A stretch of 64,000 nucleotides of DNA from Deltaproteobacteria bacterium. GTDB lineage: Bacteria > Desulfobacterota > GWC2-55-46. Under the pieces are notes generated by a model. That model was not told where the DNA came from, did no database searches, and saw only the letters and a program-made list of their open reading frames with translations. Position numbers and translations under genes: made by a program. Below, one piece after another: positions 24,059-35,641 of this stretch; the first letter of the stretch is position 1, and each line of letters starts with the position of its first letter. Location: contig JACOUO010000001.1 of the NCBI GenBank assembly GCA_016177845.1, positions 1 to 64,000 of the forward strand. Direction: 5' to 3'.

Positions 24059-24688
24059 TTAATAGGAGTTATAGGTTACGAACTCGTCAATTTCCCTCCT
24101 GAACGCCCTTGGAAGGAGATTGATGCCCTTTTTGAGATGCCCTACGGCAATTATCATAGGTATAATCTTATCAGCCGGTATATTGAACTCCTTTTTTATG
24201 CAGGCCTCGTCAAAACCGTCCATCGGGTGAGACTCAAGGCCAAGCCCCTTGGCCGCCAGCATCAGGTTCATCGCAAAAAGGCCTGTATTTTTTGTAGCGA
24301 ATATCTTTCTGGTAAGGCTGTCTTTTGCTCCGTAAAGGCTCTTCATCATATCCGCGTATGCGCCCCTCATCTCAGGCTTCATGTACCCAAGCTCCTGCCA
24401 ACTGCCGAGCACCCTGTCCATATTCTTTTCAACCCCGTCAGGGTCGGCTATCATTATTAATACTATGGAGGCCTCTTCAACTTTTTGCTGGTTCATGGCG
24501 CACCGGCGGAGCGTCTTTTTCCGTTCAGGGTCTTTTACGACTATGACCCTCCACGGCTGAAGGTCAAATGAGGATGGGGAAAGGTTTGCCAGGTTGAGCA
24601 GTTCCCTTATTTTCTCATCAGGCAGGTCCACGCCGGGTTCAAAGAAATTTATGGAACGCCTTTCCTTTATTGCCTCAATAGTGTCCAT
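24059..24688 (-). CDS. Nitroreductase-family flavoprotein
   Basis: The 209-aa FMN-dependent NAD(P)H oxidoreductase starts EAIKERRSINFFEPG, the usual 'RRSxRxF' FMN-binding N-terminus. Then come LANLSPSSFDLQPWRVIVV, NTGLFAMNLMLAAKGLGLESHPMDGF and IIPMIIAVGHLKKG. All are typical of the family, which reduces quinones and nitro compounds. It is the first gene of the stress cluster. AAAAAGGAGCC precedes ATG 24688. The exact substrate cannot be told. Confidence 0.9.
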   Translation of the reverse strand: MDTIEAIKERRSINFFEPGVDLPDEKIRELLNLANLSPSSFDLQPWRVIVVKDPERKKTLRRCAMNQQKVEEASIVLIMIADPDGVEKNMDRVLGSWQELGYMKPEMRGAYADMMKSLYGAKDSLTRKIFATKNTGLFAMNLMLAAKGLGLESHPMDGFDEACIKKEFNIPADKIIPMIIAVGHLKKGINLLPRAFRREIDEFVTYNSY

Positions 24689-25193
24689 TTACGGCTCCTT
24701 TTTAAAATATTTTTTTTAAGACCTTGTACCCCTCATAATCAAAGCGTATCAGATTGCCAAAACTTGTCAAATTGGGGTTGTTTTTAGGGGAAATTCTGGT
24801 GGAAAGCAGATAAATTTCCAAAAGAATAAAATATATAATTTTATTCTTTGTTTTTTAAAAACCCCGAGGGCGCAAATGGCGAAGCAGCCCCTAAGGGAGG
24901 AAGGGTGAGCGAGCCGAGGCAGCAGGAGCGCAGCGACTTAAGCTTTGAGGCGAGCGGATTGGGGAGGAGCCGGGGGTTGCGCACCCATTCGCCCGAAAAA
25001 GCACGGCAGGGCGTTAAAGTTAAACACCGCTGCGCTTCGAATTAAAACTTTTTTCATGCAGGATAGAGGGGAGGATAATTACGCTCATTTCTCCACTTTC
25101 ATCCCAATGATACTTTTCTGCTATAATTTTAAGGATGGCGTTCCTCTATTTCTGATATGGCGCATATGTTCAATTACCTGAAAAAGGAAAAAA
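24689..25193. other. Gene-free stretch with a GC-rich structured segment
   Basis: Up to about 24850 the sequence is AT-rich and featureless. From about 24863 to 25045 it turns abruptly GC-rich and purine-skewed, with AACCCCGAGGGCGCAAATGG, GCGAGCCGAGGCAGCAGGAGC, GGGGGTTGCGCACCC and GCACGGCAGGGCG. An open 65-residue frame across it (24848-25045) has no RBS and is full of Arg/Gly/Ser, so I do not call it a gene. It could be a dispersed repeat or a structured RNA. A TATAAT at 25122-25127 may be the -10 of the lipoprotein gene. Confidence 0.5.
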
Positions 25194-25670
25194 ATGTTCA
25201 AAGGCTTTGTCCTGTTCAGATGGATTGGTTTGCTTGCGTTCCTGTTTTTGTGCGGCTGTGCGGCAGCCCCTGTCACCTTGCTGCCTGCGGCGCTGCCCGC
25301 AATAATAACCGGCGCGGGAGGCGGTATTTCATATACCTTCACTAATGTCGCTTATAAGGTCACGACACATCCCATGGAAGAAGTTGATCAGGCAATGCGG
25401 CTGGCGCTCGATAAGATGACCGTAGATATTAAAAAAAGGAAAGAGAAAGAAAATCAGATAAAAATAAAGGCCAAGGTCAGGAAATTGACTATATATATTA
25501 CGCTTGATAAGATGACGGATAGTTTGACCAGGATTACCGTTAACGCCAAGAGGCTCTTTTTTTTAAAGGATAAAAATGTAGCGTTTGAAATAATTGCCCA
25601 GACCGAAGGCTTTCTTTATGAGCCTGAGGAACTGAGGGCAAAAAGATTGATGGAAGGTAACGGCCCTTAA
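25194..25670 (+). CDS. DUF3568-type lipoprotein
   Basis: The 158-aa precursor has a hydrophobic signal (GLLAFLFLCGC) ending in a lipobox LCG-Cys. Then comes an Ala/Gly-rich stretch (PAALPAIITGAGGGISYTFTNVAYKV) and a beta-rich domain (TTHPMEEVDQAMRLALDKM...ITVNAKRLFFLKDK). This matches the DUF3568 family of small exported proteins of unknown function in Nitrospirota and Deltaproteobacteria. It lies 3 bases before the rhomboid gene, so the two are translated together. AAAAAGGAAA precedes ATG 25194. Confidence 0.7.
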   Translation: MFKGFVLFRWIGLLAFLFLCGCAAAPVTLLPAALPAIITGAGGGISYTFTNVAYKVTTHPMEEVDQAMRLALDKMTVDIKKRKEKENQIKIKAKVRKLTIYITLDKMTDSLTRITVNAKRLFFLKDKNVAFEIIAQTEGFLYEPEELRAKRLMEGNGP

Positions 25671-25673
25671 CAG

Positions 25674-26345
25674 ATGATACCTTTAAAAGACAATATCCCT
25701 TCAAGCACTTACCCGTATGTGACAATTTCGATAATAGCAATCAATGTCCTTGTTTTTTTATATCAGCTGACATTAGGCATTCAGGGCGCAGAAAGCTTCA
25801 TATACAGGACAGCCGCGATACCTTATGAGATAACGCATCTGGCAGATACCTCTCCGGGCTCGATTTTGCCCCCGCCTTTTACTCTTTTTACCGCGATGTT
25901 CGTTCACGGCGGGCTTCTCCATCTGGCAGGCAACATGCTATTCCTTTGGATATTCGGAGATAATGTCGAGGACAGGTTCGGGCATGTAAGATTTTTGATT
26001 TTTTATCTGCTGGCAGGCATTGCCGGAAGCCTTGTCCATATTATGGTCGAGCCTTCTTCTACCATACCTATGGTGGGCGCAAGCGGCGCCATCGCGGGCG
26101 TCCTCGGGGCCTACTTCATACTTTACCCGAGGGCGCAGATAAAGACCCTCGTCTTTCTGCTCTTTTTCGTCACGATTGCGTATGTCCCGGCAGTTCTTTT
26201 TCTGGGACTCTGGTTCCTGTTCCAGATATTAAGTTCAGGCTATGCCACAGGGGTTGCATGGTATGCCCATATAGGAGGGTTTGTGGCAGGGGTTTTGACA
26301 GTCCTTATATTCAGGCCAAAGGTAAAAGGCAGGAGAAGCTGGTAG
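25674..26345 (+). CDS. Rhomboid-family intramembrane serine protease
   Basis: The 223-aa protein has six or seven TM helices. The catalytic dyad is visible: Ser137 in MVGASGAIAGVLG and His199 in WYAHIGGFVAG. HGGLLHLAGNMLFLWIFGDNVEDRFG is the L1-loop/helix-2 signature and supports an active protease. It cleaves membrane-protein substrates within the bilayer. Substrates here are unknown. It is 3 bases behind the DUF3568 lipoprotein and 22 ahead of nicotinate phosphoribosyltransferase. Confidence 0.93.
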   Translation: MIPLKDNIPSSTYPYVTISIIAINVLVFLYQLTLGIQGAESFIYRTAAIPYEITHLADTSPGSILPPPFTLFTAMFVHGGLLHLAGNMLFLWIFGDNVEDRFGHVRFLIFYLLAGIAGSLVHIMVEPSSTIPMVGASGAIAGVLGAYFILYPRAQIKTLVFLLFFVTIAYVPAVLFLGLWFLFQILSSGYATGVAWYAHIGGFVAGVLTVLIFRPKVKGRRSW

Positions 26346-26367
26346 CCCTTAATGCGGAGGCAGGCTT

Positions 26368-27528
26368 ATGTTCCATATCTCGGACCCGAAAGACATAAAG
26401 GACGGAAGGGTAACAGATGTTTATTTCGCGAGGACTCTTGAGATACTCAAGGCCAAAGGCATTGATAAGATGGTCAGGGCGGAATTCTTCGCCAAAAATC
26501 TTCCCAACGATGTGAGCTGGGCAGCCCTTGCAGGCATTGAGGAAGTAGCCTGGCTCATGCAGGGCAAAAATGTAAACATAAGGTGCTTCAGGGAGGGAGA
26601 GGTATTCAGGCCTTTTGAGCCTGTGATGGAAATAGAAGGGATGTATCAGGAGTTCTGCGTTTTTGAGACCGCTCTTCTGGGGCTCATCTGCGAGTCAACG
26701 GGGGTGGCGACAAAGGCCGCGCGCATACGGCTTGCGGCAGGAGATAAGACGGTAGTGAGCTTTGGCGCAAGGCGCATGCACCCTGCGATAGCGCCGATGA
26801 TAGAAAGGGCAGCCTACATAGGAGGGTGCGACGGGGTAGCGGTAATAATAAGTGCGCAACTTATCGAGGCAGACCCGATGGGCACCATGCCCCATACCCT
26901 GATACTGGTCATGGGAGATACTGTAGATGCCATAAAGGCATTCGATGATGTTGTTGATAAAAAGGTCAGAAGGGTCGCCCTCGTAGATACATTCAATGAT
27001 GAGAAGTTTGAATCCATCCGCGTTGCCGAGTCCATGAAAGGCAATCTGTACGCGGTCAGGCTTGATACGCCGGCTTCGAGAAGAGGGGATTTCTACCGCA
27101 TATTCGAAGAGGTCAGGTGGGAGCTTGACCTGAGGGGATTTAAGGATGTAAAGCTCTTTGCAAGCGGCGGGCTCAATGAAAGAGAGGTTCAGGAATTAAG
27201 CCCCATAGTGGATGCCTTTGGCGTAGGCACCTGTATCAGTAATGCCCCTGTAGTTGATTTTTCAATGGACATAATGGAGATAGACGGGAAACCCTTTGCC
27301 AAAAAAGGCAAATGGTCAGGGGCAAAGGATGTATTGAGGTGTATGGAGTGCGGGGAGAGAAAGATAGTGCCGCTTGGCTCAGAAAAAGGCAAGTGCCCTG
27401 TGTGCAAAGGAGAATTTGAAAGCCTTTTCGTGCCGCTGATAAAGAACGGCAAGGTAGTAGCCGACCTGCCCAAGCCAAAGATGATAAGGGAGCACCTTCT
27501 AAAAAGGATAAAAGACCTCGTTGTCTGA
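26368..27528 (+). CDS. pncB: Nicotinate phosphoribosyltransferase with zinc-ribbon tail
   Basis: The 386-aa enzyme joins nicotinate and PRPP to give nicotinate mononucleotide in the NAD salvage pathway. Seen: DVYFARTLEILKAKGIDKMVRAEFFAK, VVSFGARRMHPAIAPMIERAAYIGG (substrate-binding), ADPMGTMPHTL, ALVDTFNDEKFES, and LFASGGLNE for phosphate binding. This is the archaeal/thermophile type. The C-terminal 60 residues hold CMECGERK...CPVCKG, a zinc-ribbon found in that subtype. GCGGAGGC precedes ATG 26368. It may be co-transcribed with the rhomboid gene. Confidence 0.9.
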   Translation: MFHISDPKDIKDGRVTDVYFARTLEILKAKGIDKMVRAEFFAKNLPNDVSWAALAGIEEVAWLMQGKNVNIRCFREGEVFRPFEPVMEIEGMYQEFCVFETALLGLICESTGVATKAARIRLAAGDKTVVSFGARRMHPAIAPMIERAAYIGGCDGVAVIISAQLIEADPMGTMPHTLILVMGDTVDAIKAFDDVVDKKVRRVALVDTFNDEKFESIRVAESMKGNLYAVRLDTPASRRGDFYRIFEEVRWELDLRGFKDVKLFASGGLNEREVQELSPIVDAFGVGTCISNAPVVDFSMDIMEIDGKPFAKKGKWSGAKDVLRCMECGERKIVPLGSEKGKCPVCKGEFESLFVPLIKNGKVVADLPKPKMIREHLLKRIKDLVV

Positions 27529-27668
27529 TTTTGTTCGGGTAATCAGGCAGGCTTAAGGCGTCTGAGGCGGGCGCAACTCCAGAAAATTATTGAAAAAAGT
27601 GGTATTATTAAATATGATTACAGTTCGGCAAAGGCGTTTTTTTAAGGTTTTAAAAAAGGAGATGCCAT

Positions 27669-28133
27669 ATGCCAGCCAAAAACAAGTCTCGCAGTTTTGA
27701 CAGAATACTCTTTCCAACTGATTTTACGGATGCCTCAAGGGATGCCGCCGCATACGCGCTGATGCTGGCAAAGCAGAACAAATCACGGCTTTATATCCTT
27801 CATGTAGTAGATACCAGCAGGGAGGCGGCAGGTTTTTACCTGCCCCATCTGTCTTTTGAGAAGCTTGACAAGGAGATGCGCACAGGAGCGGCTGAGCTTT
27901 TGAAGAAGTTCTGCACGACATACTTCAGGGGCTACAGGAACATAGAGCAGCATGTGCTCGCCGGCGAGCCGTATAAAGAGATACTTAAGGTCGTGAAAGG
28001 CACGAAGATAAATGTTATTGTAATGGGGACTTTCGGAAAGGCCCGCATAGACAGGTTCCTTTTCGGCAGCACTACCGAGAGGGTGATGAGGAGGGCGACC
28101 TGCCCTGTCCTTGTCATTCCCCCTACTAATTAG
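27669..28133 (+). CDS. Universal stress protein
   Basis: The 154-aa UspA-fold protein has FDRILFPTDFTDASRDAAAYALMLA at the start, VLAGEPYKEILKVV mid-way and IVMGTFGKARIDRFLFGSTTERVMRRATCPVLVI at the end. The ATP-binding Gly motif G-2x-G-9x-G(S/T) is present as MGTFGKARIDRFLFGST. It is probably a nucleotide-binding stress protein. It sits just before the tat genes. AAAGGAG precedes ATG 27669. Confidence 0.92.
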   Translation: MPAKNKSRSFDRILFPTDFTDASRDAAAYALMLAKQNKSRLYILHVVDTSREAAGFYLPHLSFEKLDKEMRTGAAELLKKFCTTYFRGYRNIEQHVLAGEPYKEILKVVKGTKINVIVMGTFGKARIDRFLFGSTTERVMRRATCPVLVIPPTN

Positions 28134-28153
28134 CTTAAAAGAAACAGGGAAAA

Positions 28154-28432
28154 ATGTTCGGAATCGGGTTCACTGAATTTGTCCTCATCTTGATTGTAGC
28201 CCTTATTGCCATTGGCCCGGATAAGCTGCCGGATGTAGCCAAGGTGCTTGGAAAGGCGTACAGGCAATTCAAAAAGGCAACGGATGAGCTTAGAAGCAGC
28301 ATTGCTATGCCTGATGAAGGCGATGAGGAAGCCCATAAGCATCAGGAGACTGTCAGGCCAAAACCTGCGCCAACCCCTGAGACCGCGGTAAAGGAAGATA
28401 CTCAAGACAAGGAGCAGGGTAAGCAGGCCTGA
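28154..28432 (+). CDS. tatB: Twin-arginine translocase TatA/TatB-type subunit
   Basis: The 92-aa protein has a short N-terminal TM helix (FGIGFTEFVLILIVALIAIGP), the conserved hinge GPDKLPDVAKVLGKAYRQFKKA, an amphipathic helix and a loose polar tail. MFGIGFTEF and the Glu at position 8 favour TatB over TatA, but small Tat proteins can serve both roles. It overlaps tatC by one base. Together they export folded, often metal-cofactor, proteins to the periplasm. Confidence 0.9.
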   Translation: MFGIGFTEFVLILIVALIAIGPDKLPDVAKVLGKAYRQFKKATDELRSSIAMPDEGDEEAHKHQETVRPKPAPTPETAVKEDTQDKEQGKQA

Positions 28433-29205
28433 TGAGCGATATAGAGACAAGAATGCCTCTTACCGAGCACCTGCGGGAGCTTCGTAAAAGGCTTGTAATA
28501 TCGGTAATAGCCATAGCCATAGGCTTTGGCATTGCCTACAATTTTTCGGCTGAGCTTTACACTGTTCTAACCCGTCCACTGATACCCGCGCTTCCGCCCG
28601 GACAGGATTACCTTGTATTCTCAGGCATTGTAGAGCCTTTCTTTATCTACCTTAAAGTGGGTTTTGTCGGAGGGGTGATACTGGCAAGCCCGGTAGTCTT
28701 ATACCAGGTATGGGCTTTTGTCGCTCCCGCGCTTTACAATGAAGAGAAACGCTGGTTTATCTCAATTGTAATATTCTCTCTCGTTCTATTTATCTCAGGC
28801 GCGCTTTTTGCCTATTTCGTGGTCTTTCCCTTTGGGTTTAAATACCTTCTGGGCTATTCCAGCTCTGAGCTCAGGCCCCTTCTTTCAATGGGGGAATACT
28901 TCTCAATGGTGACAAAGCTTTTGCTTGCCTTTGGAGTTGTGTTCCAGCTTCCTCTGGCCATACTTGTCCTTGCAAGGCTTGGGATAGTCACTGCAGGCCA
29001 GCTCCTCAGGTGGTGGAGATACGCGATAGTTATAATCCTTATCGTCTCAGCCATACTTACGCCAACCCCGGATGTATTCAATCAGCTCCTGATGGCAGGG
29101 CCCCTTGCGTTCCTCTACTGTGTAGGCATAATCGTGGCAAAACTCTTCGGAAAGAAAAAAAAGGCCCCTTTACAGGAGCCTGAGACAGAAGATAAAGAGG
29201 AATAG
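28432..29205 (+). CDS. tatC: Sec-independent protein translocase TatC
   Basis: The 257-aa protein has six TM helices. MPLTEHLRELRKRL is the classical start, and FSGIVEPFFIYLKVGFVGG, PVVLYQVWAFVAPALYNEEKRW and TPTPDVFNQLLMAGPLAFLYCVG are the TatC signatures, including the conserved Glu after helix 2. The TatC recognises the RR signal peptide. The start ATG 28432 overlaps the tatB stop, so they are translationally coupled. A charged tail (KKKKAPLQEPETEDKEE) ends the protein. Confidence 0.96.
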   Translation: MSDIETRMPLTEHLRELRKRLVISVIAIAIGFGIAYNFSAELYTVLTRPLIPALPPGQDYLVFSGIVEPFFIYLKVGFVGGVILASPVVLYQVWAFVAPALYNEEKRWFISIVIFSLVLFISGALFAYFVVFPFGFKYLLGYSSSELRPLLSMGEYFSMVTKLLLAFGVVFQLPLAILVLARLGIVTAGQLLRWWRYAIVIILIVSAILTPTPDVFNQLLMAGPLAFLYCVGIIVAKLFGKKKKAPLQEPETEDKEE

Positions 29206-29206
29206 A

Positions 29207-30031
29207 TTAAGGGTAGACTCTTACGATATTTGATGCCTGCATACCTTTGTCGCCCTGCGTGAGGTCAAACTCAAATATCATCTCTCTGCTCGGAAGCAGG
29301 CTGATATCCGTTGAGGGGTCAAAGCATGACTCATGGGCAAAGGCAGTGCCGTACGGAGAATCACTTCTTCTGGTGTCGGTTATCCAGAGCCCGGGGCCTA
29401 TCCTGCTTAAAAAGCGCATGAAGCCGAAGTTTTTGGAGTGGTTATAGGTATAACAGATTCCCCTTACCCTTGAGCCTACATCTCCCCAGTTCTTTTTGGG
29501 GTCTGCTCCTTCTATGGGTAAAAGGTTAGGGATGAGAAAGCCCGACATGTAGAGGTCGACCTCTCTCTTGAGGTTTGAAGATACATTCTGGAACGCAACC
29601 GCCTCGACCCTGCACCCTTTGTTCTGAAGCGCCCTTACGACCTGAATAAAATCGCCGTCGCCTGTTGCCATCAAAACTTTTTCAAGGTTTTCGGACTGAA
29701 GCAGCGCGTCAACCGCCATATCAAGGTCGGCGTTGGCCTTTCCGAATCTGTTTCCTGCCTCGTCTATATACCATGACACGGTCTTCTCGATTACCTTGAA
29801 GCCGTAATCCCTTAAAGTCGAATGAAAGTTAAAGGTCCTCTCACGGTAGTCGTGGTCGGTCTTTGCCCTTTCTTCATCGTAGGCGACATAGGCATTAAGC
29901 CTTATGGGCTCGCCGTTGTCACGGCAGGCAAAATCACGTAGTATGTCGAACCTCATGCCGTAGCCGCCGTTCCTCGTGATATTGGCGACATCGATATAGA
30001 GGCCTATGCGCTGCATCTTCTGTTTTGTCAT
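29207..30031 (-). CDS. NYN-domain protein with cold-shock-like C-terminus
   Basis: The 274-aa protein has an N-terminal NYN/LabA-type domain of the PIN-like nuclease fold. The acidic residues are seen in GLYIDVANI, ADLDMAVDAL and MATGDGDFIQVV, enough for a metal site. The C-terminal 85 residues (VRGICYTYNHSKNFGFMRF, ...TAFAHESCF, EFDLTQGDKGMQASNIV) follow the cold-shock/S1-like pattern with RNP-like NFGFM and the GMQAxNI end. An RNA-binding ribonuclease is therefore inferred. It runs convergent to tatC with 1 base between stops and lies 18 bases downstream of gyrB. Confidence 0.85.
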   Translation of the reverse strand: MTKQKMQRIGLYIDVANITRNGGYGMRFDILRDFACRDNGEPIRLNAYVAYDEERAKTDHDYRERTFNFHSTLRDYGFKVIEKTVSWYIDEAGNRFGKANADLDMAVDALLQSENLEKVLMATGDGDFIQVVRALQNKGCRVEAVAFQNVSSNLKREVDLYMSGFLIPNLLPIEGADPKKNWGDVGSRVRGICYTYNHSKNFGFMRFLSRIGPGLWITDTRRSDSPYGTAFAHESCFDPSTDISLLPSREMIFEFDLTQGDKGMQASNIVRVYP

Positions 30032-30049
30032 TTATTTATACCCGCAATA

Positions 30050-32506
<2,457 letters not shown>

Positions 32507-32692
32507 TTAAGCTTCCTTCCTTTGATTGTTATTTGAAAGATAGCATTTTCAGAGGTGCGTTTTTTTGGTAAGGTTAACCCTATAATAATACCATAAAAAG
32601 GTGGGTTTTTACCATAAAAAAATACCTGTGTAAAAGGTGCGTGGAGAAAGGATGGTCTTGGTTTGTAAGTTGTGGATTTTACAAGGAAAAAA

Positions 32693-32769
32693 TGGGGTGG
32701 ACGAGGGGTTTCGAACCCCCAACCCCAGGAGTCACAGTCCTGTACTCTAACCGTTGAGCTACGCCCACC
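32693..32769 (-). tRNA. tRNA-His(GTG)
   Basis: A cloverleaf is read on the minus strand: GTGGGCG acceptor with an extra 5' G(-1), D-arm, anticodon stem CAGGA/TCCTG with loop CTGTGAC (GTG), T-arm GGGGGTTCGAAACCCC and encoded CCA. The G-1 opposite C73 is diagnostic of tRNA-His. No tail repeat unit follows it. Confidence 0.97.
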
Positions 32770-32929
32770 ATTGGAAAAGTTGTCTGAGGCAGATAGTCCG
32801 GGCGAGATTTCGCACGGGAAAATCTATCTTTATTTTTTAACATACGGGCACTGCTCTGTCAATCATAATGAAGTGGATTTTAGAAAAAAGCTGGAAGAGT
32901 TTTTGAAATATTTTGTTTGAAGTAGTATC

Positions 32930-35641
32930 ATGTGCTTTAATGGGTTTGAAATGAAAAATACCAATATAGCTGAGATTATCGGACTTATAAAAAACGGCAC
33001 ACCCGTCCTGACTGTAAATACCCGTCTTTCAAGGTATCTGCATACGGCATTCGACCTCCAGATGAAGGCACAGGGGTATCTTTCCTGGCAGACCCCTGTG
33101 ATTATGCCGCTGTCATCATGGATAGACAGGCTGTGGGAAGAAGGCTCGCCTGATGAGCCGCTCCTAAGTTCAACTCGCGCCAAGGCCCTGTGGGAGAAGG
33201 TCATTTCAAATGACAAGAACCTTGAAGGATTGCTTGTGGGCGGGGGAGTAGCCCAAAGCGCGCAGGACGCCTACGCCATCATTAATGAATATGAAATATC
33301 CCTGCCTGAGAGCGACTTTTACCTTACCGAAGAGGCAAAGGCGCTGAAGAAGTGGGCAAAGGCCTATGATGATGAGCTTAAAAGGCTTGGTTTCATTGAC
33401 AGGCTTTCGCTTCCGAAAAGGCTTACAAGGCTTGCTGAGGCGGGCAGCCTGAATTTGCCTCAAGAGCTTCTTCTTGCCGGGTTTGATGAAATAACCCCAA
33501 GGGTCTCTGATTTTCTGAAAACCCTTGAAGCCAAAGGGGTCAGGATAGAGTATGCCCTTTCAAATACTGAAAAAGATTTAGACCTTAAGTGTTCCGGGCA
33601 GCTTACTGTCAGGCCCTTTGAGGATGAGGCAACCGAGGCAGTTCAGGCCGCCAGATGGGTGAGGTCAATCTATAAGCCGGGGCTTAAGGTCGGCATTATC
33701 GTGCCTGAGCTTAACAGGTACAGGGATTTGATAATCAGGGAGTTCTCCGCAGAGCTGACGCCTTCTTTTGTTATGCCGTGGGTCGAAGGCAAGGACGCTT
33801 TCAATATATCCCTCGGGGTAGCCTTATATCACGAGCCTTTGGTTAAATCTGCCCTCAATATATTAGCCATAGGTGAGAGGGCGGAAGATATCGGCAAAAT
33901 CAGCCCGGTATTGATGTCGCCGTATTTCAGCGGCAAGGGCTTTCTCCTGTTCGCTTCGATTGACGCAAGGATAAAGGAAGACAACTGCCTTAAGGCAAGC
34001 CTCTTTGACATAAGGGGGCGGCTTAGGGAACATAAAGAGGCAAAGGTATTTGACGCATGGATCAGTGAGCTTAAGGAGTCCAGAAAAAAGGAATTTCCAA
34101 GCGCATGGGCAGTAAGTTTCAGCAGGTTTCTTAAAAAGCTTGGCTGGCTTGAAGGCGTCAAGCTTTCAAGCAGGGAGTATCAGGCGCTTAAGAGCTGGAA
34201 CAGGCTTCTTGAGGAGCTGGCCTCACTTGATGAGGTGCTTGGCAGGATAAGCCGTTCTGAAGCCTCTGCAAAGCTGACCTCGCTCTCACTCGATTCCATC
34301 CATCAGAGAGAGACTGCCGAGTGCGATATACAGGTGCTTGGACTGCTTGAGGCCGCAGGCATCTCTTTTGACAAGGTATGGATAATGGGCTGCCATGAGT
34401 ACGCCCTTCCGCGCCAGCCCTCCCCAAATCCGTTCATACCTCTGTATTTGCAGAAAACATATGACATACCCCACTCGACCCACGAAAGGGAGCTTAAATT
34501 TGCAAAGAACTCCTTAAAGAGAATTTTTGATAGCTCGCCTGAAATACAGGTCAGCTATCCTTTGCGCTCAGAGGGTAAAGAGCAGCAGATAAGCCCCCTT
34601 TTAAAAGGATTGGGCAGTGAGGATGCAACCGTTATCCTTGGGTCAGGCCGCATCAAGGATTTGCTCAGGAAAGAGAACAGGCTTGAAGAGGCCGATGATG
34701 TAATCCTTATCCCTGTGGGGCAGGATGAGCTTAAATCCATCTCAGGCGGGACAACCATAATAAAGAACCAGTCGCTTTGCCCCTTCAAGGCGTTCGCGGA
34801 GCACAGGCTTTTTGCCCGTGCAATTGCTACCCCTGTGCTTGGGCTTGATAATATGGAAAGGGGCAGCATCACCCATGAGGCCATGAAGCTCTTCTGGGAA
34901 GAGGTCAAGGATTCTGAAAAGCTTAAAGAACTTTCTCAAAGCGGCAGGATGGATCCTTACATAAAAGACCTTGCTGAGAGGATATTGAAAGAGGCCCGCA
35001 TCGCACCGCCGCTTTCAACGAGGTTTATAGAGATTGAAAGGGAGAGGCTTGAGTCTCTCCTTAAAGACTGGATAGCGACTGAGCTTAAGAGGGGGCAGGG
35101 CTTCAAGGTCAAATTCATAGAGGTAAAAAAGACCATTGAGGTTGAAGGGCTTACTATAAACGGCAGGATAGACAGGGTGGATACCCTTGAAGACGGCAGG
35201 GAAATAATACTCGATTACAAGAGCGGCGATATAAATAAGGCCGATTGGCTGACGGAAAGGCCGAAAGAGCCGCAGCTCCTGATATACAGCCTCATAGGTA
35301 AATACGATGCCATCTCATTTGCGAGGATAAGCCCCGGAGATTGTAAATTCGTAGGCATCTCAAGGGATGAGGGGATGTTGCCTGATGTAAAATCCCTGGA
35401 GGGCGACAAGGCGCTCAAGAAAAAGCTTGAAGGCATTGAGGGCTGGGACGATTTAATGGAGTTCTGGAAGTCAACAGTTGAGAGCCTTGCCCGCCAGTTC
35501 CTTGCAGGGGTTGCTGTAATAGACCCGAACGGAGACCTTAAGGGACAGAAGAGCCCGTGCGTTTACTGCGAGCTTAAAATACTGTGCAGGGTGGCCGAAA
35601 CTGACATGGCAGAGGCTAAAGAGGATGGGCAGGATGAGTAA
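32930..35641 (+). CDS. AddB-like PD-(D/E)XK nuclease with Fe-S cluster site
   Basis: The 903-aa protein resembles the 'probable DNA repair protein' family (TIGR03623-like), an AddB/RexB analogue. The N-terminal two thirds form an inactivated helicase-like scaffold without a Walker A. The C-terminus has the nuclease core GRIDRVDTLEDGREIILDYKSG (Asp and Asp-x-Lys). Four Cys suit an AddB/Cas4-type 4Fe-4S clamp: one in NQSLCPFKAF and three in CVYCELKILC near the end. ATG 32930 lacks an RBS, and ATG 32951 is an alternative start. The gene overlaps its helicase partner by 17 bases. It is likely the nuclease-scaffold half of a double-strand-break resection complex. Confidence 0.85.
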   Translation: MCFNGFEMKNTNIAEIIGLIKNGTPVLTVNTRLSRYLHTAFDLQMKAQGYLSWQTPVIMPLSSWIDRLWEEGSPDEPLLSSTRAKALWEKVISNDKNLEGLLVGGGVAQSAQDAYAIINEYEISLPESDFYLTEEAKALKKWAKAYDDELKRLGFIDRLSLPKRLTRLAEAGSLNLPQELLLAGFDEITPRVSDFLKTLEAKGVRIEYALSNTEKDLDLKCSGQLTVRPFEDEATEAVQAARWVRSIYKPGLKVGIIVPELNRYRDLIIREFSAELTPSFVMPWVEGKDAFNISLGVALYHEPLVKSALNILAIGERAEDIGKISPVLMSPYFSGKGFLLFASIDARIKEDNCLKASLFDIRGRLREHKEAKVFDAWISELKESRKKEFPSAWAVSFSRFLKKLGWLEGVKLSSREYQALKSWNRLLEELASLDEVLGRISRSEASAKLTSLSLDSIHQRETAECDIQVLGLLEAAGISFDKVWIMGCHEYALPRQPSPNPFIPLYLQKTYDIPHSTHERELKFAKNSLKRIFDSSPEIQVSYPLRSEGKEQQISPLLKGLGSEDATVILGSGRIKDLLRKENRLEEADDVILIPVGQDELKSISGGTTIIKNQSLCPFKAFAEHRLFARAIATPVLGLDNMERGSITHEAMKLFWEEVKDSEKLKELSQSGRMDPYIKDLAERILKEARIAPPLSTRFIEIERERLESLLKDWIATELKRGQGFKVKFIEVKKTIEVEGLTINGRIDRVDTLEDGREIILDYKSGDINKADWLTERPKEPQLLIYSLIGKYDAISFARISPGDCKFVGISRDEGMLPDVKSLEGDKALKKKLEGIEGWDDLMEFWKSTVESLARQFLAGVAVIDPNGDLKGQKSPCVYCELKILCRVAETDMAEAKEDGQDE

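Noticed and set aside
24848-25045. 65-aa open frame in the GC-rich intergenic block
   Set aside because: No ribosome binding site, composition unlike neighbouring genes and an overlapping second frame. More likely non-coding.
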